DNA of 64,000 bases from Luxibacter massiliensis (GTDB lineage Bacteria > Bacillota > Clostridia > Lachnospirales > Lachnospiraceae). The DNA lies in contig NZ_UWOE01000001.1 of NCBI RefSeq assembly GCF_900604355.1, positions 2,976,001 to 3,040,000 on the forward strand, in the 5' to 3' direction. How positions within the stretch are numbered: position 1 is the first letter of the stretch; each line of letters begins with the position of its first letter. The notes under the pieces were generated by a model, which was given only the letters and a program-made list of their open reading frames with translations, was not told the origin of the DNA and did no database searches. The position numbers were made by a program, and so were the translations under genes. Below are positions 24,545-33,262 of this stretch, piece by piece.

Positions 24545-26452
24545 ATGGATTACGAAAGCACAGCAAAAAAAATCCTGCAGCGCATTGGCGGCAGGGACAA
24601 TGTAATCAGTCTTGTCCATTGTATGACAAGGCTGAGGTTTACACTAAAGGATGAATCCCTCGCTGACGATGAGGCTGTAAAAAAGACAAAAGGTGTCATG
24701 GGCATCATGAAAAAGGCTGGCCAGTACCAGATAATCATTGGAAACGATGTGGGCATGGTCTTTGCGGAGCTCAACAAACTCGGTAATTTTTCCAGTGAAA
24801 CACCGGCCAAGGCGGCAAAGCCGAAGGAAAAGCAAAACCCATTTTCCATGCTGATGGACACAATTTCTGGTATCATGGCGCCTGTAATTCCGGCAATAAT
24901 CGGCGCAGCCATGATTAAAGTCCTGCTCACACTACTCCCTATGATCGGTATCCTGAGTTCAGAAGGAAATACCTATAACCTGCTCAGCGTCATGGGTGAC
25001 GGCGCATTTTTCTTTATGCCTGTCCTAATCGCTATCTCAGCATCGAAAAAATTTGGCACAAATACCTATTATGCTGCAAGTATTGCGCTGATCATGCTCC
25101 ACCCTAATTTTATCAGCTTAATGGATACAGCACACGAAGCGGGGGAAACTGTGAAATTCTTAGGGATCATCCCTGTATCATATGCCTCCTATTCATATTC
25201 AGTAATCCCGATTATACTGGCAGTATGGTCACTGCGCTATGTGGAGAAACTGGCAGACCGCATCACCCCAGTCGTGACGAAAAACTTCCTCAAACCTATG
25301 GTCGTTGTATTGATCGAAGCACCGATTGCGCTGATTGTCCTAGGTCCCCTGGGCGCTATCTGCGGAAATGTCCTGTCTGATGTGGTATATGCCATCCATG
25401 ACAAACTGGGTTTTATTGCCATCGGCATTGTGGCAGGAGTATATCCTTTCGTTGTCATGGCAGGAATGCACCATGCCTTCACTCCAATTAAACTTGGGAT
25501 GATCGCCACTACTGGGTACGAAAATTTTATATGTATCGGAGAACTCTGCTCCAATATGGCCCAGGGAGCTGCATCACTTGCCGTTTCTATAAGAAGTAAA
25601 AATAAAGACTTTAAGCAGATTGCCGGCTCCTCAGCATTTTCCGCCCTTTTCGCGGGCATCACAGAGCCAGCCCTTTACGGCGTTACCCTGCGGCTGAAAC
25701 GCCCTATGCTGGGAGCCTGCATCGGAGCTGCTGCCGGAGGCCTTTTTGGAGGATTCTTCCAAATGAAATGTTTTGGTATCGCAACTCCTGCCATTGTCAC
25801 AATTGTACAATATGTAGAAGAAGGGCGTCCCTCCAGCCTGCTGATAGCCGCCCTGACCATCCTGCTCACTGTTGTCGTTACATTTGCCGCCACACTCATC
25901 ATAGGATTCGAGGATATTAAGGATGAAGAAGAGGACGAAGGCGATACCAGCCTGCCCTCCTCTGTGAATACAGCATCTCCTGCCCCCCTCCCAAAAGATG
26001 AAGAAATCATAGTCTCCAGTCCGGCGGAGGGAAAATGCATCCCACTCTCCCATGTAAAGGATGCTACTTTTGCCCAGGGTATTCTGGGAAAGGGAGCCGC
26101 CGTTATCCCCTCAAAGGGTATCATCCAATCCCCCTTTGACGGCACTGTCGATGTCATGTTTGAAACGGGCCACGCAGTGGGGCTGACCAGCGAGTCTGGC
26201 GTTGAGCTGCTGATACATGTGGGCATGGACACAGTAAATCTGGAAGGAAAATATTTTACTCCCAGGAAAGCCACCGGAGACAAGGTCAAAAAAGGGGAAA
26301 TCATCCTGGAATTCGATGCCCCGGAAATACAAAAAGCTGGTTATGACATTACCACACCTGTCATTGTATCAAATTCCGATAAATATGCTGATGTACGCGC
26401 TATTGAATCAGATTCCGTAAAGATGGGCGACACGCTTCTGCGCATCCGGTAA
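24545..26452 (+). CDS. bglP: Beta-glucoside PTS transporter, subunits IIBCA
   Basis: This 635-residue membrane permease imports and phosphorylates beta-glucosides. IIB is N-terminal, with the phospho-Cys26 in LVHCMTRLRF. The IIC membrane domain spans ~100-460 (MAGMHHAFTPIKLG and AGITEPALYGVTLR are typical). An acidic linker leads to IIA, with the active His in LLIHVGMDTV. It is the second gene of the LicT operon. The symbol follows B. subtilis usage by analogy. Confidence 0.93.
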   Translation: MDYESTAKKILQRIGGRDNVISLVHCMTRLRFTLKDESLADDEAVKKTKGVMGIMKKAGQYQIIIGNDVGMVFAELNKLGNFSSETPAKAAKPKEKQNPFSMLMDTISGIMAPVIPAIIGAAMIKVLLTLLPMIGILSSEGNTYNLLSVMGDGAFFFMPVLIAISASKKFGTNTYYAASIALIMLHPNFISLMDTAHEAGETVKFLGIIPVSYASYSYSVIPIILAVWSLRYVEKLADRITPVVTKNFLKPMVVVLIEAPIALIVLGPLGAICGNVLSDVVYAIHDKLGFIAIGIVAGVYPFVVMAGMHHAFTPIKLGMIATTGYENFICIGELCSNMAQGAASLAVSIRSKNKDFKQIAGSSAFSALFAGITEPALYGVTLRLKRPMLGACIGAAAGGLFGGFFQMKCFGIATPAIVTIVQYVEEGRPSSLLIAALTILLTVVVTFAATLIIGFEDIKDEEEDEGDTSLPSSVNTASPAPLPKDEEIIVSSPAEGKCIPLSHVKDATFAQGILGKGAAVIPSKGIIQSPFDGTVDVMFETGHAVGLTSESGVELLIHVGMDTVNLEGKYFTPRKATGDKVKKGEIILEFDAPEIQKAGYDITTPVIVSNSDKYADVRAIESDSVKMGDTLLRIR

Positions 26453-26536
26453 CTGAAGAAACAGCCTGCAAAGCAAAAAATACCCTGCCTGGCAAGTCCG
26501 GCCTGGTATAAGACAAACTCACCCTATGGCAAGTCC

Positions 26537-26664
26537 AATACCCCATGCAGACATACGGAGCGCCAAACCAGCAGCGATGCAGGCATCGGGGTATTGGCCC
26601 TCCAGGGCAGCCGCCAAGTGGACGTGTAAGCATGTCCTTCGGCCCGCTGCCGGCTGGAATAAAA
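26537..26664 (+). repeat. Structured dispersed element, copy A
   Basis: This 128-base element between bglP and the GH1 gene is roughly three-quarters identical by eye to 50945-51074. It can form an outer stem (AATACCCC with GGGGTATT, then ATGC with GCAT), a hairpin GGACGTG/CATGTCC and a stem GGCAGC/GCTGCC. It ends in GGAATAAAA. Short frames exist, but the two copies do not keep one frame, so RNA or DNA structure is more likely than protein. Confidence 0.7.
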
Positions 26665-26692
26665 AACAAGTAAAGTAAAGGAGTATTTTCTT

Positions 26693-28156
26693 ATGGAAGA
26701 AATGAACGTAACAGGATTTCCAAAAAATTTTCTCTGGGGTAGCGCCTCTGCCGCCTATCAAATTGAAGGAGGTTGGAGAGAAGATGGAAAAGGTATTACC
26801 AATTGGGACAATTTTGTAAGGATCCCGGGAAAAACCTACAAGGCCACTACAGGAGACGTGGCAGTAGACCATTACCATAGATACAAGGAAGATATCGCCC
26901 TGATGGCAGAAATGGGACTTAAAACTTACCGTTTTTCTGTCTCCTGGGCCCGTATCTACCCCAGCGGGCGCGGTGAGGTGAACAAAGCTGGACTCTCCTT
27001 CTATCATAATATTATTGACGAATGCCTGAAATACAATATTGAACCCATGGTTACAATCTTCCACTGGGATCTCCCCCAGGCCCTGGCAGACACATATGGG
27101 GGATGGGAAAGTCCAGAAATCATTGAAGATTATGTGACTTATGCTAAGACACTTTTTGCAGAATTCAAAGACAAGGTAAAATATTGGATTACGTTAAATG
27201 AACAGAATATTTTCACCTCTCTGGGATGGCTCACGGCCCAGCATCCCCCAGGCAAATTTGATGACCAAAAGACATTTTACCAGGTAAACCACCATGCATT
27301 TATGGCCCACGCAAAGGCAGTCCTCGCCTACCGCCAGATGGGCGGAACCGGGGAAATCGGAGCCAGCTTTGCCTATGTGCCTTCCTATTCCCTGGACTGC
27401 CGTCCTGAGAACGCAATGTCCAAGTGTGATTACGATGACCTTAAGAATTTCTGGTGGATGGACGTATATGCCTATGGCAGATACCCCAGGGCCGCCATGG
27501 CATACCTGAAAAAGAAAGGATGGGCCCCCCAGCTCCAGCCAGAAGACGAAACAGTCCTCAGGCAAGCTGCACAGCAAGTCACCTTTATGGGTGTAAACTA
27601 TTACCAGAGCTGTGTATGTGAATATAATACTATGGATGGGGCAACTCCCTATGGGACGATGAACACTACAGGAGTCAAGGGATCCGCAGAGGAACTGGGC
27701 ATCCCGGGTATTTATAAAAATCCTGCAAATCCCTATCTGCTTACCACTGACTGGGACTGGAGCATCGATCCCACAGGCCTGCGCTATTGCTGCCGTGAAA
27801 TCACAAGCCGTTATGGATTGCCAGTCATTATATCAGAAAATGGGCTGGGGGCCTTTGACCATAAGGAGGAGGACAATTCCATCCATGACAGCTACCGTAT
27901 CTCATATTTGGAAAAACATTTAAAAGAGCTTGGAAAAGCAATCGAAGAAGGCTGTGATGTGTTGGCTTACTGTACATGGTCTTTTACAGATCTTTTGAGC
28001 TGGCTGAACGGATATCAGAAACGATATGGTTTTGTGTATGTAGACCGGGAAGAGGAGGAGGGAGGCACCCTCAACCGCTATAAAAAGGATAGTTTCTACT
28101 GGTATCAGAAAGTCATCGCCACAGACGGCGCCCTCTTGTTCGATGAGGGAATCTAA
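26693..28156 (+). CDS. bglH: GH1 6-phospho-beta-glucosidase
   Basis: The 487-residue glycosidase belongs to family 1. The acid/base Glu lies in TLNEQN and the nucleophile Glu in ISENGLG. The N-terminal signature FLWGSASAAYQIEGG is intact. It should cleave the 6-phospho-beta-glucosides delivered by the adjacent PTS; an unphosphorylated substrate is possible, but the operon argues against it. AAAGGAG lies 9 bases before the ATG. Confidence 0.93.
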   Translation: MEEMNVTGFPKNFLWGSASAAYQIEGGWREDGKGITNWDNFVRIPGKTYKATTGDVAVDHYHRYKEDIALMAEMGLKTYRFSVSWARIYPSGRGEVNKAGLSFYHNIIDECLKYNIEPMVTIFHWDLPQALADTYGGWESPEIIEDYVTYAKTLFAEFKDKVKYWITLNEQNIFTSLGWLTAQHPPGKFDDQKTFYQVNHHAFMAHAKAVLAYRQMGGTGEIGASFAYVPSYSLDCRPENAMSKCDYDDLKNFWWMDVYAYGRYPRAAMAYLKKKGWAPQLQPEDETVLRQAAQQVTFMGVNYYQSCVCEYNTMDGATPYGTMNTTGVKGSAEELGIPGIYKNPANPYLLTTDWDWSIDPTGLRYCCREITSRYGLPVIISENGLGAFDHKEEDNSIHDSYRISYLEKHLKELGKAIEEGCDVLAYCTWSFTDLLSWLNGYQKRYGFVYVDREEEEGGTLNRYKKDSFYWYQKVIATDGALLFDEGI

Positions 28157-28221
28157 TATATGCAGACTGGTCCCTTTCTTCAAAATTCTGTAGTTCCCTT
28201 TTAAAGGAGCTCCCTTTTATA

Positions 28222-28260
28222 CGGCAGTCCTGGCTGTAATCTCTTTTAGCAGGACTGCCG
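28222..28260. terminator. Hairpin between the GH1 gene and ogg
   Basis: CGGCAGTCCT (28222-28231) pairs with AGGACTGCCG (28251-28260) between two convergent genes. The T-run is short on both strands, so strength is uncertain. Confidence 0.6.
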
Positions 28261-28267
28261 CATTATA

Positions 28268-29134
28268 TTAGCCCTGGGGTATCTGCACCTCTTTTTTCCC
28301 TTTCAGTTCATAATAAAAAATATACTGCTGCATCACGCCTTGCATCCCTTTATACCGCCTGGAGGGAAACCCTTTGGGATAATGGGCCTTCAGCGCCTGG
28401 CTGATATGTGTATCTACAGGAAAGGCTTCCAGATGGTGCAGGGCGAACAGGCAGATACAATCCGCCACTTTTTCCCCTACGCCAAACAGCTTTAACAATT
28501 CTTCCCTAGCTTCCCTGTAAGGCATTTTCTGTATGTCTCCTAGGAGGACATCTCCGTTTGCAACACTTCGGGCAGTCCTCACAACATATTTACTCCGATA
28601 ACCTAAATTACAATCCTTTAACCCATCCTCGGAGAGGCCTGCCAGCACCTCCGCACTGGGGAATGCATAATACACAGTTCCGTCAGGCGCCTGCTTCTCC
28701 TCTCCATATTTTTCACTGATATTCTGTATGCATCTGCGGATCCTGGCAATATGATTCTGCTGTGATATCAAGAAGGACACCGTCATTTCCCATAAGTCCT
28801 GATTTAAAATACGTATCCCTTCTCCAAATTGCGCCGCCTGGCTCAGATATGTATCCCGGGAACTGATTCTTTCTTTATATTCCTTATAATCCCTGTCCAA
28901 ATCAAAATAGTGCTTCCAGAAACAGTCAAATTCATCTTCCGGGCAATGAAAAGTACACTTTACGCCTTCCTGTGTGATTTCCAGGTATCTGTCCCCTGCT
29001 GTCACCGTATATGTACTGCTGTCCTTCTGTGCCATCCGAAAGCACTGGCCCGAATCACATATCTGAGCAAGACTGAAATCCGGCACTGCTCTTTCTGTCA
29101 CGCCGCAGGAAGGCAGTACAGTTTTGGCGCCCAT
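28268..29134 (-). CDS. ogg: 8-oxoguanine DNA glycosylase (OGG1-type)
   Basis: The ~288-residue protein removes oxidised guanine. The N-terminal DFSLAQICDSGQCFRM, the helix LISQQNHIARIRRCI and the helix-hairpin-helix FGVGEKVADCICLFAL, with the catalytic Lys and the later Asp in PVDTHI, match OGG1/AlkA-type glycosylases. The start is set at 29134, one base after the nth stop and just behind GGGGTGGA; an ATG at 29149 inside nth is an alternative. It is coupled to nth. Confidence 0.9.
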   Translation of the reverse strand: MGAKTVLPSCGVTERAVPDFSLAQICDSGQCFRMAQKDSSTYTVTAGDRYLEITQEGVKCTFHCPEDEFDCFWKHYFDLDRDYKEYKERISSRDTYLSQAAQFGEGIRILNQDLWEMTVSFLISQQNHIARIRRCIQNISEKYGEEKQAPDGTVYYAFPSAEVLAGLSEDGLKDCNLGYRSKYVVRTARSVANGDVLLGDIQKMPYREAREELLKLFGVGEKVADCICLFALHHLEAFPVDTHISQALKAHYPKGFPSRRYKGMQGVMQQYIFYYELKGKKEVQIPQG

Positions 29135-29135
29135 C

Positions 29136-29774
29136 CTATTCCACCCCATTCTTGCCACAGATATCGGCAACGCAGCATTTATCACAAAATGGTTTTGTCC
29201 GGGCCGTACACACATCCCTCCCATGATATACTAAACGGTGGCAGAAATCACTGCCTTCCTTTGGGGGGATAATTTTCCACAGGGCCATTTCCACCTTTTT
29301 GGGATCCTTCACTCCATCTACTAACCCCATCCGGTTCACCAGCCGGATACAATGTGTGTCTGTCACAATGGCCGGTTCCCCGAAAACATCACCCATGATC
29401 AGATTGGCACTTTTACGCCCCACTCCCGGAAGCTTTAAAAGTGAATCAAAGTCTTTTGGTATCTTCCCATTATATTCATCCCGCAATATTTTCATACAGG
29501 CGCTGATATCCCGTGCCTTGCTCTTCCCCAACCCACAAGGCCTTACAATCCGCTCAATATCCTCCACGTCCGCCTCTGCCAGGGCATCCACATCGGGATA
29601 TTCTGCATACAAATCCTCCACTACCACATTCACCCTGGCATCCGTACACTGGGCAGCCAGGCGGACGCCCACCAGCAGTTTCCACGCCTGGTCATAATCC
29701 AGAGTACAGCCCGCATCCGGGTACTCCCCTTTCAGACGCTCGATAATCTCCAAAGCCAGCTTCTCTTTTGTCAT
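29136..29774 (-). CDS. nth: Endonuclease III
   Basis: The 212-residue bifunctional glycosylase/AP lyase removes oxidised pyrimidines. It carries the helix-hairpin-helix LPGVGRKSANLIMG with the catalytic Lys, the catalytic Asp in VTDTHCIRLVNRMG, and four C-terminal cysteines for a [4Fe-4S] cluster (CTARTKPFCDKCCVADIC; the first spacing is seven residues, where E. coli has six). The start at MTKEKLALE has GGAGGG upstream. It is first of a two-gene repair operon with ogg. Confidence 0.93.
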   Translation of the reverse strand: MTKEKLALEIIERLKGEYPDAGCTLDYDQAWKLLVGVRLAAQCTDARVNVVVEDLYAEYPDVDALAEADVEDIERIVRPCGLGKSKARDISACMKILRDEYNGKIPKDFDSLLKLPGVGRKSANLIMGDVFGEPAIVTDTHCIRLVNRMGLVDGVKDPKKVEMALWKIIPPKEGSDFCHRLVYHGRDVCTARTKPFCDKCCVADICGKNGVE

Positions 29775-29847
29775 ATAATACCCTCCACAAACACAAAATC
29801 TATATTTTATAATCATATCACAGCTTTCTGGAACTGTCAGTTAAATA

Positions 29848-29885
29848 TTTAGGACGTAGCCTTTTTAAAAAGGCTACGTCCTAAA
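29848..29885. terminator. Perfect 19-bp palindromic terminator
   Basis: The arms 29848-29866 and 29867-29885 are exact inverted copies with a T5/A5 centre, usable in both directions. It lies between the TetR gene and nth. Confidence 0.8.
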
Positions 29886-29903
29886 TTCACTTCAGACCTG
29901 TAC

Positions 29904-30503
29904 CTAACTTTCTATATGATTACGTATAATGGCCCGGATACTTCTATTTAAGTACGGTTTTAGTTCTTCATAGCTAATAGGGTCGTTCTCCAGTATTGTG
30001 CTATAAGATGTGGAACTTGCCAGTTCTATGATCATAAAAAGCATGGTTTCTGGGGCCTTTAGTTTTACGGAGGGATTGGCCTCTCCTAATTCCTGGAAGA
30101 TTGCCACAACGTCTGTGTCATTTTCATTTTTCTTGAGGGCTTTTCTGAATATCCCCCAGCTTAGGTTCTTAGATATAAATCTAAGTACGGCTTTATTTCT
30201 GGCCATCTCATCCAGAACGTAATCTACGATAAAAATAATTTTATCTTCAAAGGGAAGGATATTTGCTTTTTCCAGCTCATCGTATGCCCTCATAAATAAA
30301 TCCCCCGCAGTTCTGGCTATAAGCCTGTCTCTGATTTCATATTTATCTTTAAAGTAAAGATAAAATGTCCCTTTTGCAACTCCTGCTGTTTGTACAATAT
30401 CGTCAATAGATGTCCCTGCAATTCCCTGGGCAAGAAACAAATTATATGCGCTTTTATACATCGCTTCTAATTTCTGCTGTTTATTTTCATCGACTTTTCC
30501 CAT
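29904..30503 (-). CDS. TetR-family transcriptional regulator
   Basis: This is a ~199-residue repressor. The N-terminal helix-turn-helix is typical (FLAQGIAGTSIDDIVQTAGV, AKGTFYLYFKDKYEI); the C-terminal ligand domain is variable. The start at MGKVDENKQQK is chosen as the first ATG near the HTH with AGGAAAG upstream; the frame runs open to 30599 without support. Two matching palindromes upstream suggest autoregulation. No efflux gene is directly adjacent, so its target is unknown. Confidence 0.88.
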   Translation of the reverse strand: MGKVDENKQQKLEAMYKSAYNLFLAQGIAGTSIDDIVQTAGVAKGTFYLYFKDKYEIRDRLIARTAGDLFMRAYDELEKANILPFEDKIIFIVDYVLDEMARNKAVLRFISKNLSWGIFRKALKKNENDTDVVAIFQELGEANPSVKLKAPETMLFMIIELASSTSYSTILENDPISYEELKPYLNRSIRAIIRNHIES

Positions 30504-30664
30504 GTCTGTTTCACTCTTTCCTACTTCCGGCAGCCAAAGGCCAGCCACCTTATCCGCCCTCCCAGAGGATAACATCTGCCCGCATAAATGGCATTTCAAT
30601 CTGTCCGTAAGCCGTGCCCCCTCTTATCTGCCATGTGTACTTTTCTTTGATTATAGTTTTATAG

Positions 30665-30709
30665 TGACCGGAAGTCAATATTTCTTTTTCATATATTGAC
30701 TTTTAGTCA
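30665..30709 (-). promoter_or_regulatory. Paired TGAC-N5-GTCA operator-like palindromes
   Basis: TGACCGGAAGTCA (30665-30677) and TGACTTTTAGTCA (30697-30709) share TGAC-N5-GTCA, with centres 32 bp apart, about three helical turns. They lie upstream of the TetR gene. Confidence 0.65.
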
Positions 30710-30763
30710 TTTTAAAGCCATATTATATTCAATCATCTAAAATAATTAATAGTCATATTATAA

Positions 30764-31330
30764 AAAGAAGATTTTTACCTGGTTAAAATAGGAAACAATA
30801 TTGAATATAAAAACAGCATTCTGGTGGTCAAAAATGATTCTCCAGATCCCTCGGCTGCTGGTTTTACTCCTTCAAGCACAGATTCTGTTATTATTGATTC
30901 TATCTATGGCGGCAATAAGGAAATCCCAAAAGAAGATGCACTTTTATATAAATACCGCCAGGAGAATCCAGTTTCCATTTTTGATACATACCAGCAATAT
31001 GCCCCCATTACTGATGCATCCCAAATATCAGAGAATTTTATTGACCAAATAAACCAGGAGGACGTAAAGTGCTGGGATATATTCAGGTTCCAGTTTGCCA
31101 TTGATTTTAATGAGTATGGAGATGACCTGGAAGAAAACCTCCGTTCACTGGCAGCTGCTTATGTGACCGCCAGGGATCATTTAAACATCCATTTTACCGG
31201 TTCTAAACTGGAAGGCTATATGGGAGAATTAGAAAGTACCATTTCAGAAATGAAACATAACATGGCAGTTTTTTTGCACATAATGTGGGCAGGTTTTTGG
31301 ATGAGAGTGGGTCTGGTTATGAGTCTAAAA
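30764..31330 (+). pseudogene. Decaying gene fragment, no start and a probable frameshift
   Basis: An open frame follows a TAA at 30761 with no convincing start or ribosome binding site; a GTG at 30824 is possible. The sequence is protein-like and acidic up to SEMKHNMAVF (e.g. DIFRFQFAIDFNEYGDDLEE). At a run of seven T near 31270 the frame turns implausible, whereas another frame continues with FAHNVGRFLDESGSGYESKK. This looks like the 3' part of an unrecognised gene damaged by an indel. Confidence 0.5.
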
Positions 31331-31334
31331 AAAC

Positions 31335-31375
31335 AGGGGAATCACACAAGATTTGCGTGTTCCCCTTTCTTTATA
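31335..31375. terminator. Bidirectional terminator after the ABC exporter genes
   Basis: AGGGGAA and CAC on the left pair with GTG and TTCCCCT on the right (31335-31366). On the minus strand the stem is followed by GTTTTTTTAG; on the plus strand by TTCTTTATAT. Confidence 0.8.
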
Positions 31376-31393
31376 TATTTGGTTCTATAGATA

Positions 31394-33262
31394 TCATTCT
31401 AGTTCAAAGGCTCCTGTGTAGAGTCTGTAGTATACGCCTTGCTTACTGATTAACTCGTCATGGGTTCCCCGTTCAATCACACGCCCCATATCCAGCACCA
31501 TAATTGCATCCGAATTTCTGACTGTTGATAATCTGTGCGCAATTACAAATACAGTCCTTCCCTTCATCAGGTTATCCATCCCCTGCTGGACAAGTGCTTC
31601 TGTCCTAGTGTCTATAGATGAAGTAGCTTCATCTAAAATCATAACGGGCGGGTCTGCCACAGCCGCACGCGCAATGGAAATCAACTGTCTTTGCCCCTGG
31701 GACAAACTTGCACCGTTCTGTGTAAGCATAGTCTGGTAGCCATGGGGTAAATGGCGGATAAATTCATCTGCATTGGATAATTTTGATGCCTCTATACATT
31801 CTTCGTCCGTTGCTTCCAAATTCCCATAACGAATGTTCTCCATGATAGTTCCCGTAAAAAGATTCACGTCCTGCAGTACAACTCCAAGGGAACGCCTGAG
31901 ATCAGGCTTTTTAATTTTATTAATATTAATGCCATCGTACCGGACTTTCCCGTCCGCCAGATCATAGAAGCGGTTAATCAGGTTAGTGATAGTCGTCTTT
32001 CCCGCCCCAGTAGCTCCTACAAAAGCAATTTTCTGCCCTGACGCCGCATGAAGCTCAATATGGTGTAAAACAAGTTTCTTTTTTGTGTATCCAAAATCCA
32101 CATCACAGAATTCTATCTCTCCTTTTAATGGAGTATAGGTAATGGTTCCGTCATGATGAGGGTGCTTCCATGCCCAGGTACCTGTCTTGCCGGTTGTCTC
32201 TGTCCATTCTCCATTCTGATATTCGGCGCGTACCAGAGTGACATACCCATGATCCTCTTCTGGTTTTTCATCTATCAGAGCAAATATACGCTCCGCACCA
32301 GCAAATGCCATGGCCATCATACTGATTTGCTGTGCAATCTGGCTGACTGGCATACAAAATGTTTTTGAAAGATTCAAAAATGCAACGATCATACCTGCTG
32401 TAACAGAACCAAACCCACTGACGGCCATATAACCGCCGATCATGATGATCAGCACATATTGGAGGTTTCCCAACTGCATAATTGCAGGCATTAAAATATT
32501 CCCATATTTATTTGCCAAGGTTGAATCCTTACACAATTCCTTATTATTTATATCAAAGTCCTGTTTGGCCGCCTCCTCATGGCAGAAAACTTTAATGACT
32601 TTCTGTCCGTTTATCATCTCTTCAATGTACCCCGTGACGCCTCCAAGTGTGTCCTGCTGCCGTATAAAATATTTTGCACTTAAGCCTCCAATCTTTTCCG
32701 TGGCCAATATCATAAGCAGGGTGACTGCCACCACCAATATCGTAAGCGGTATGTTGCTGGCCAGCATAGAAATCAATATGGCTGCCACTGTTACAGCCGC
32801 GGAAATAAACTGAGGGAGGGCCTGGGAAATAAATTGCCTTAATGTGTCCGTGTCGTTTGTATAGTGGCTCATAATATCCCCATGGGTATGGGTGTCAAAA
32901 TATTGGATCGGAAGTTTCTGCATATGGGAAAACATTTCATCTCGGATTTGTTTTAGTGTGCCCTGCGATATTTTGACCATCAGCCTGTTGTAGGCAAAGG
33001 TAGATATTACACCTACAATATAAATGGCCGCCATAAAAAGAATCGTGTGAAGCAGTCCTGTAAAGGCCGGGTGATTCTCCAATAGAAGAGGCGTGATATA
33101 ATCATCAATCAATATTTCCAGGAAAAGAGAGCTGGCAACTACTGTGCAGGAACTAATGAGGATGCAAATAGTGACAATGCCAAAAATTAATTTATGTTTT
33201 AAAATAATATAGGATAACAGGCGCCCGCCTACTTTCCCTATATTTGTTTTCTTTTTCTCCAT
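31394..33262 (-). CDS. ABC exporter half-transporter with consensus ATPase site residues
   Basis: The 622-residue protein has six hydrophobic segments in the first ~320 residues and a C-terminal ATPase domain: Walker A GATGAGKTT, signature LSQGQRQ, Walker B VMILDEATSS with the catalytic Glu, and the His switch IAHRLSTV. About 40 extra residues lie between the membrane and ATPase parts. It overlaps the stop of the partner gene by one base (TAATG), so the two are coupled and probably form one heterodimeric multidrug- or peptide-type exporter (BmrCD/TM287-288 class). The substrate is unknown. Confidence 0.9.
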   Translation of the reverse strand: MEKKKTNIGKVGGRLLSYIILKHKLIFGIVTICILISSCTVVASSLFLEILIDDYITPLLLENHPAFTGLLHTILFMAAIYIVGVISTFAYNRLMVKISQGTLKQIRDEMFSHMQKLPIQYFDTHTHGDIMSHYTNDTDTLRQFISQALPQFISAAVTVAAILISMLASNIPLTILVVAVTLLMILATEKIGGLSAKYFIRQQDTLGGVTGYIEEMINGQKVIKVFCHEEAAKQDFDINNKELCKDSTLANKYGNILMPAIMQLGNLQYVLIIMIGGYMAVSGFGSVTAGMIVAFLNLSKTFCMPVSQIAQQISMMAMAFAGAERIFALIDEKPEEDHGYVTLVRAEYQNGEWTETTGKTGTWAWKHPHHDGTITYTPLKGEIEFCDVDFGYTKKKLVLHHIELHAASGQKIAFVGATGAGKTTITNLINRFYDLADGKVRYDGININKIKKPDLRRSLGVVLQDVNLFTGTIMENIRYGNLEATDEECIEASKLSNADEFIRHLPHGYQTMLTQNGASLSQGQRQLISIARAAVADPPVMILDEATSSIDTRTEALVQQGMDNLMKGRTVFVIAHRLSTVRNSDAIMVLDMGRVIERGTHDELISKQGVYYRLYTGAFELE

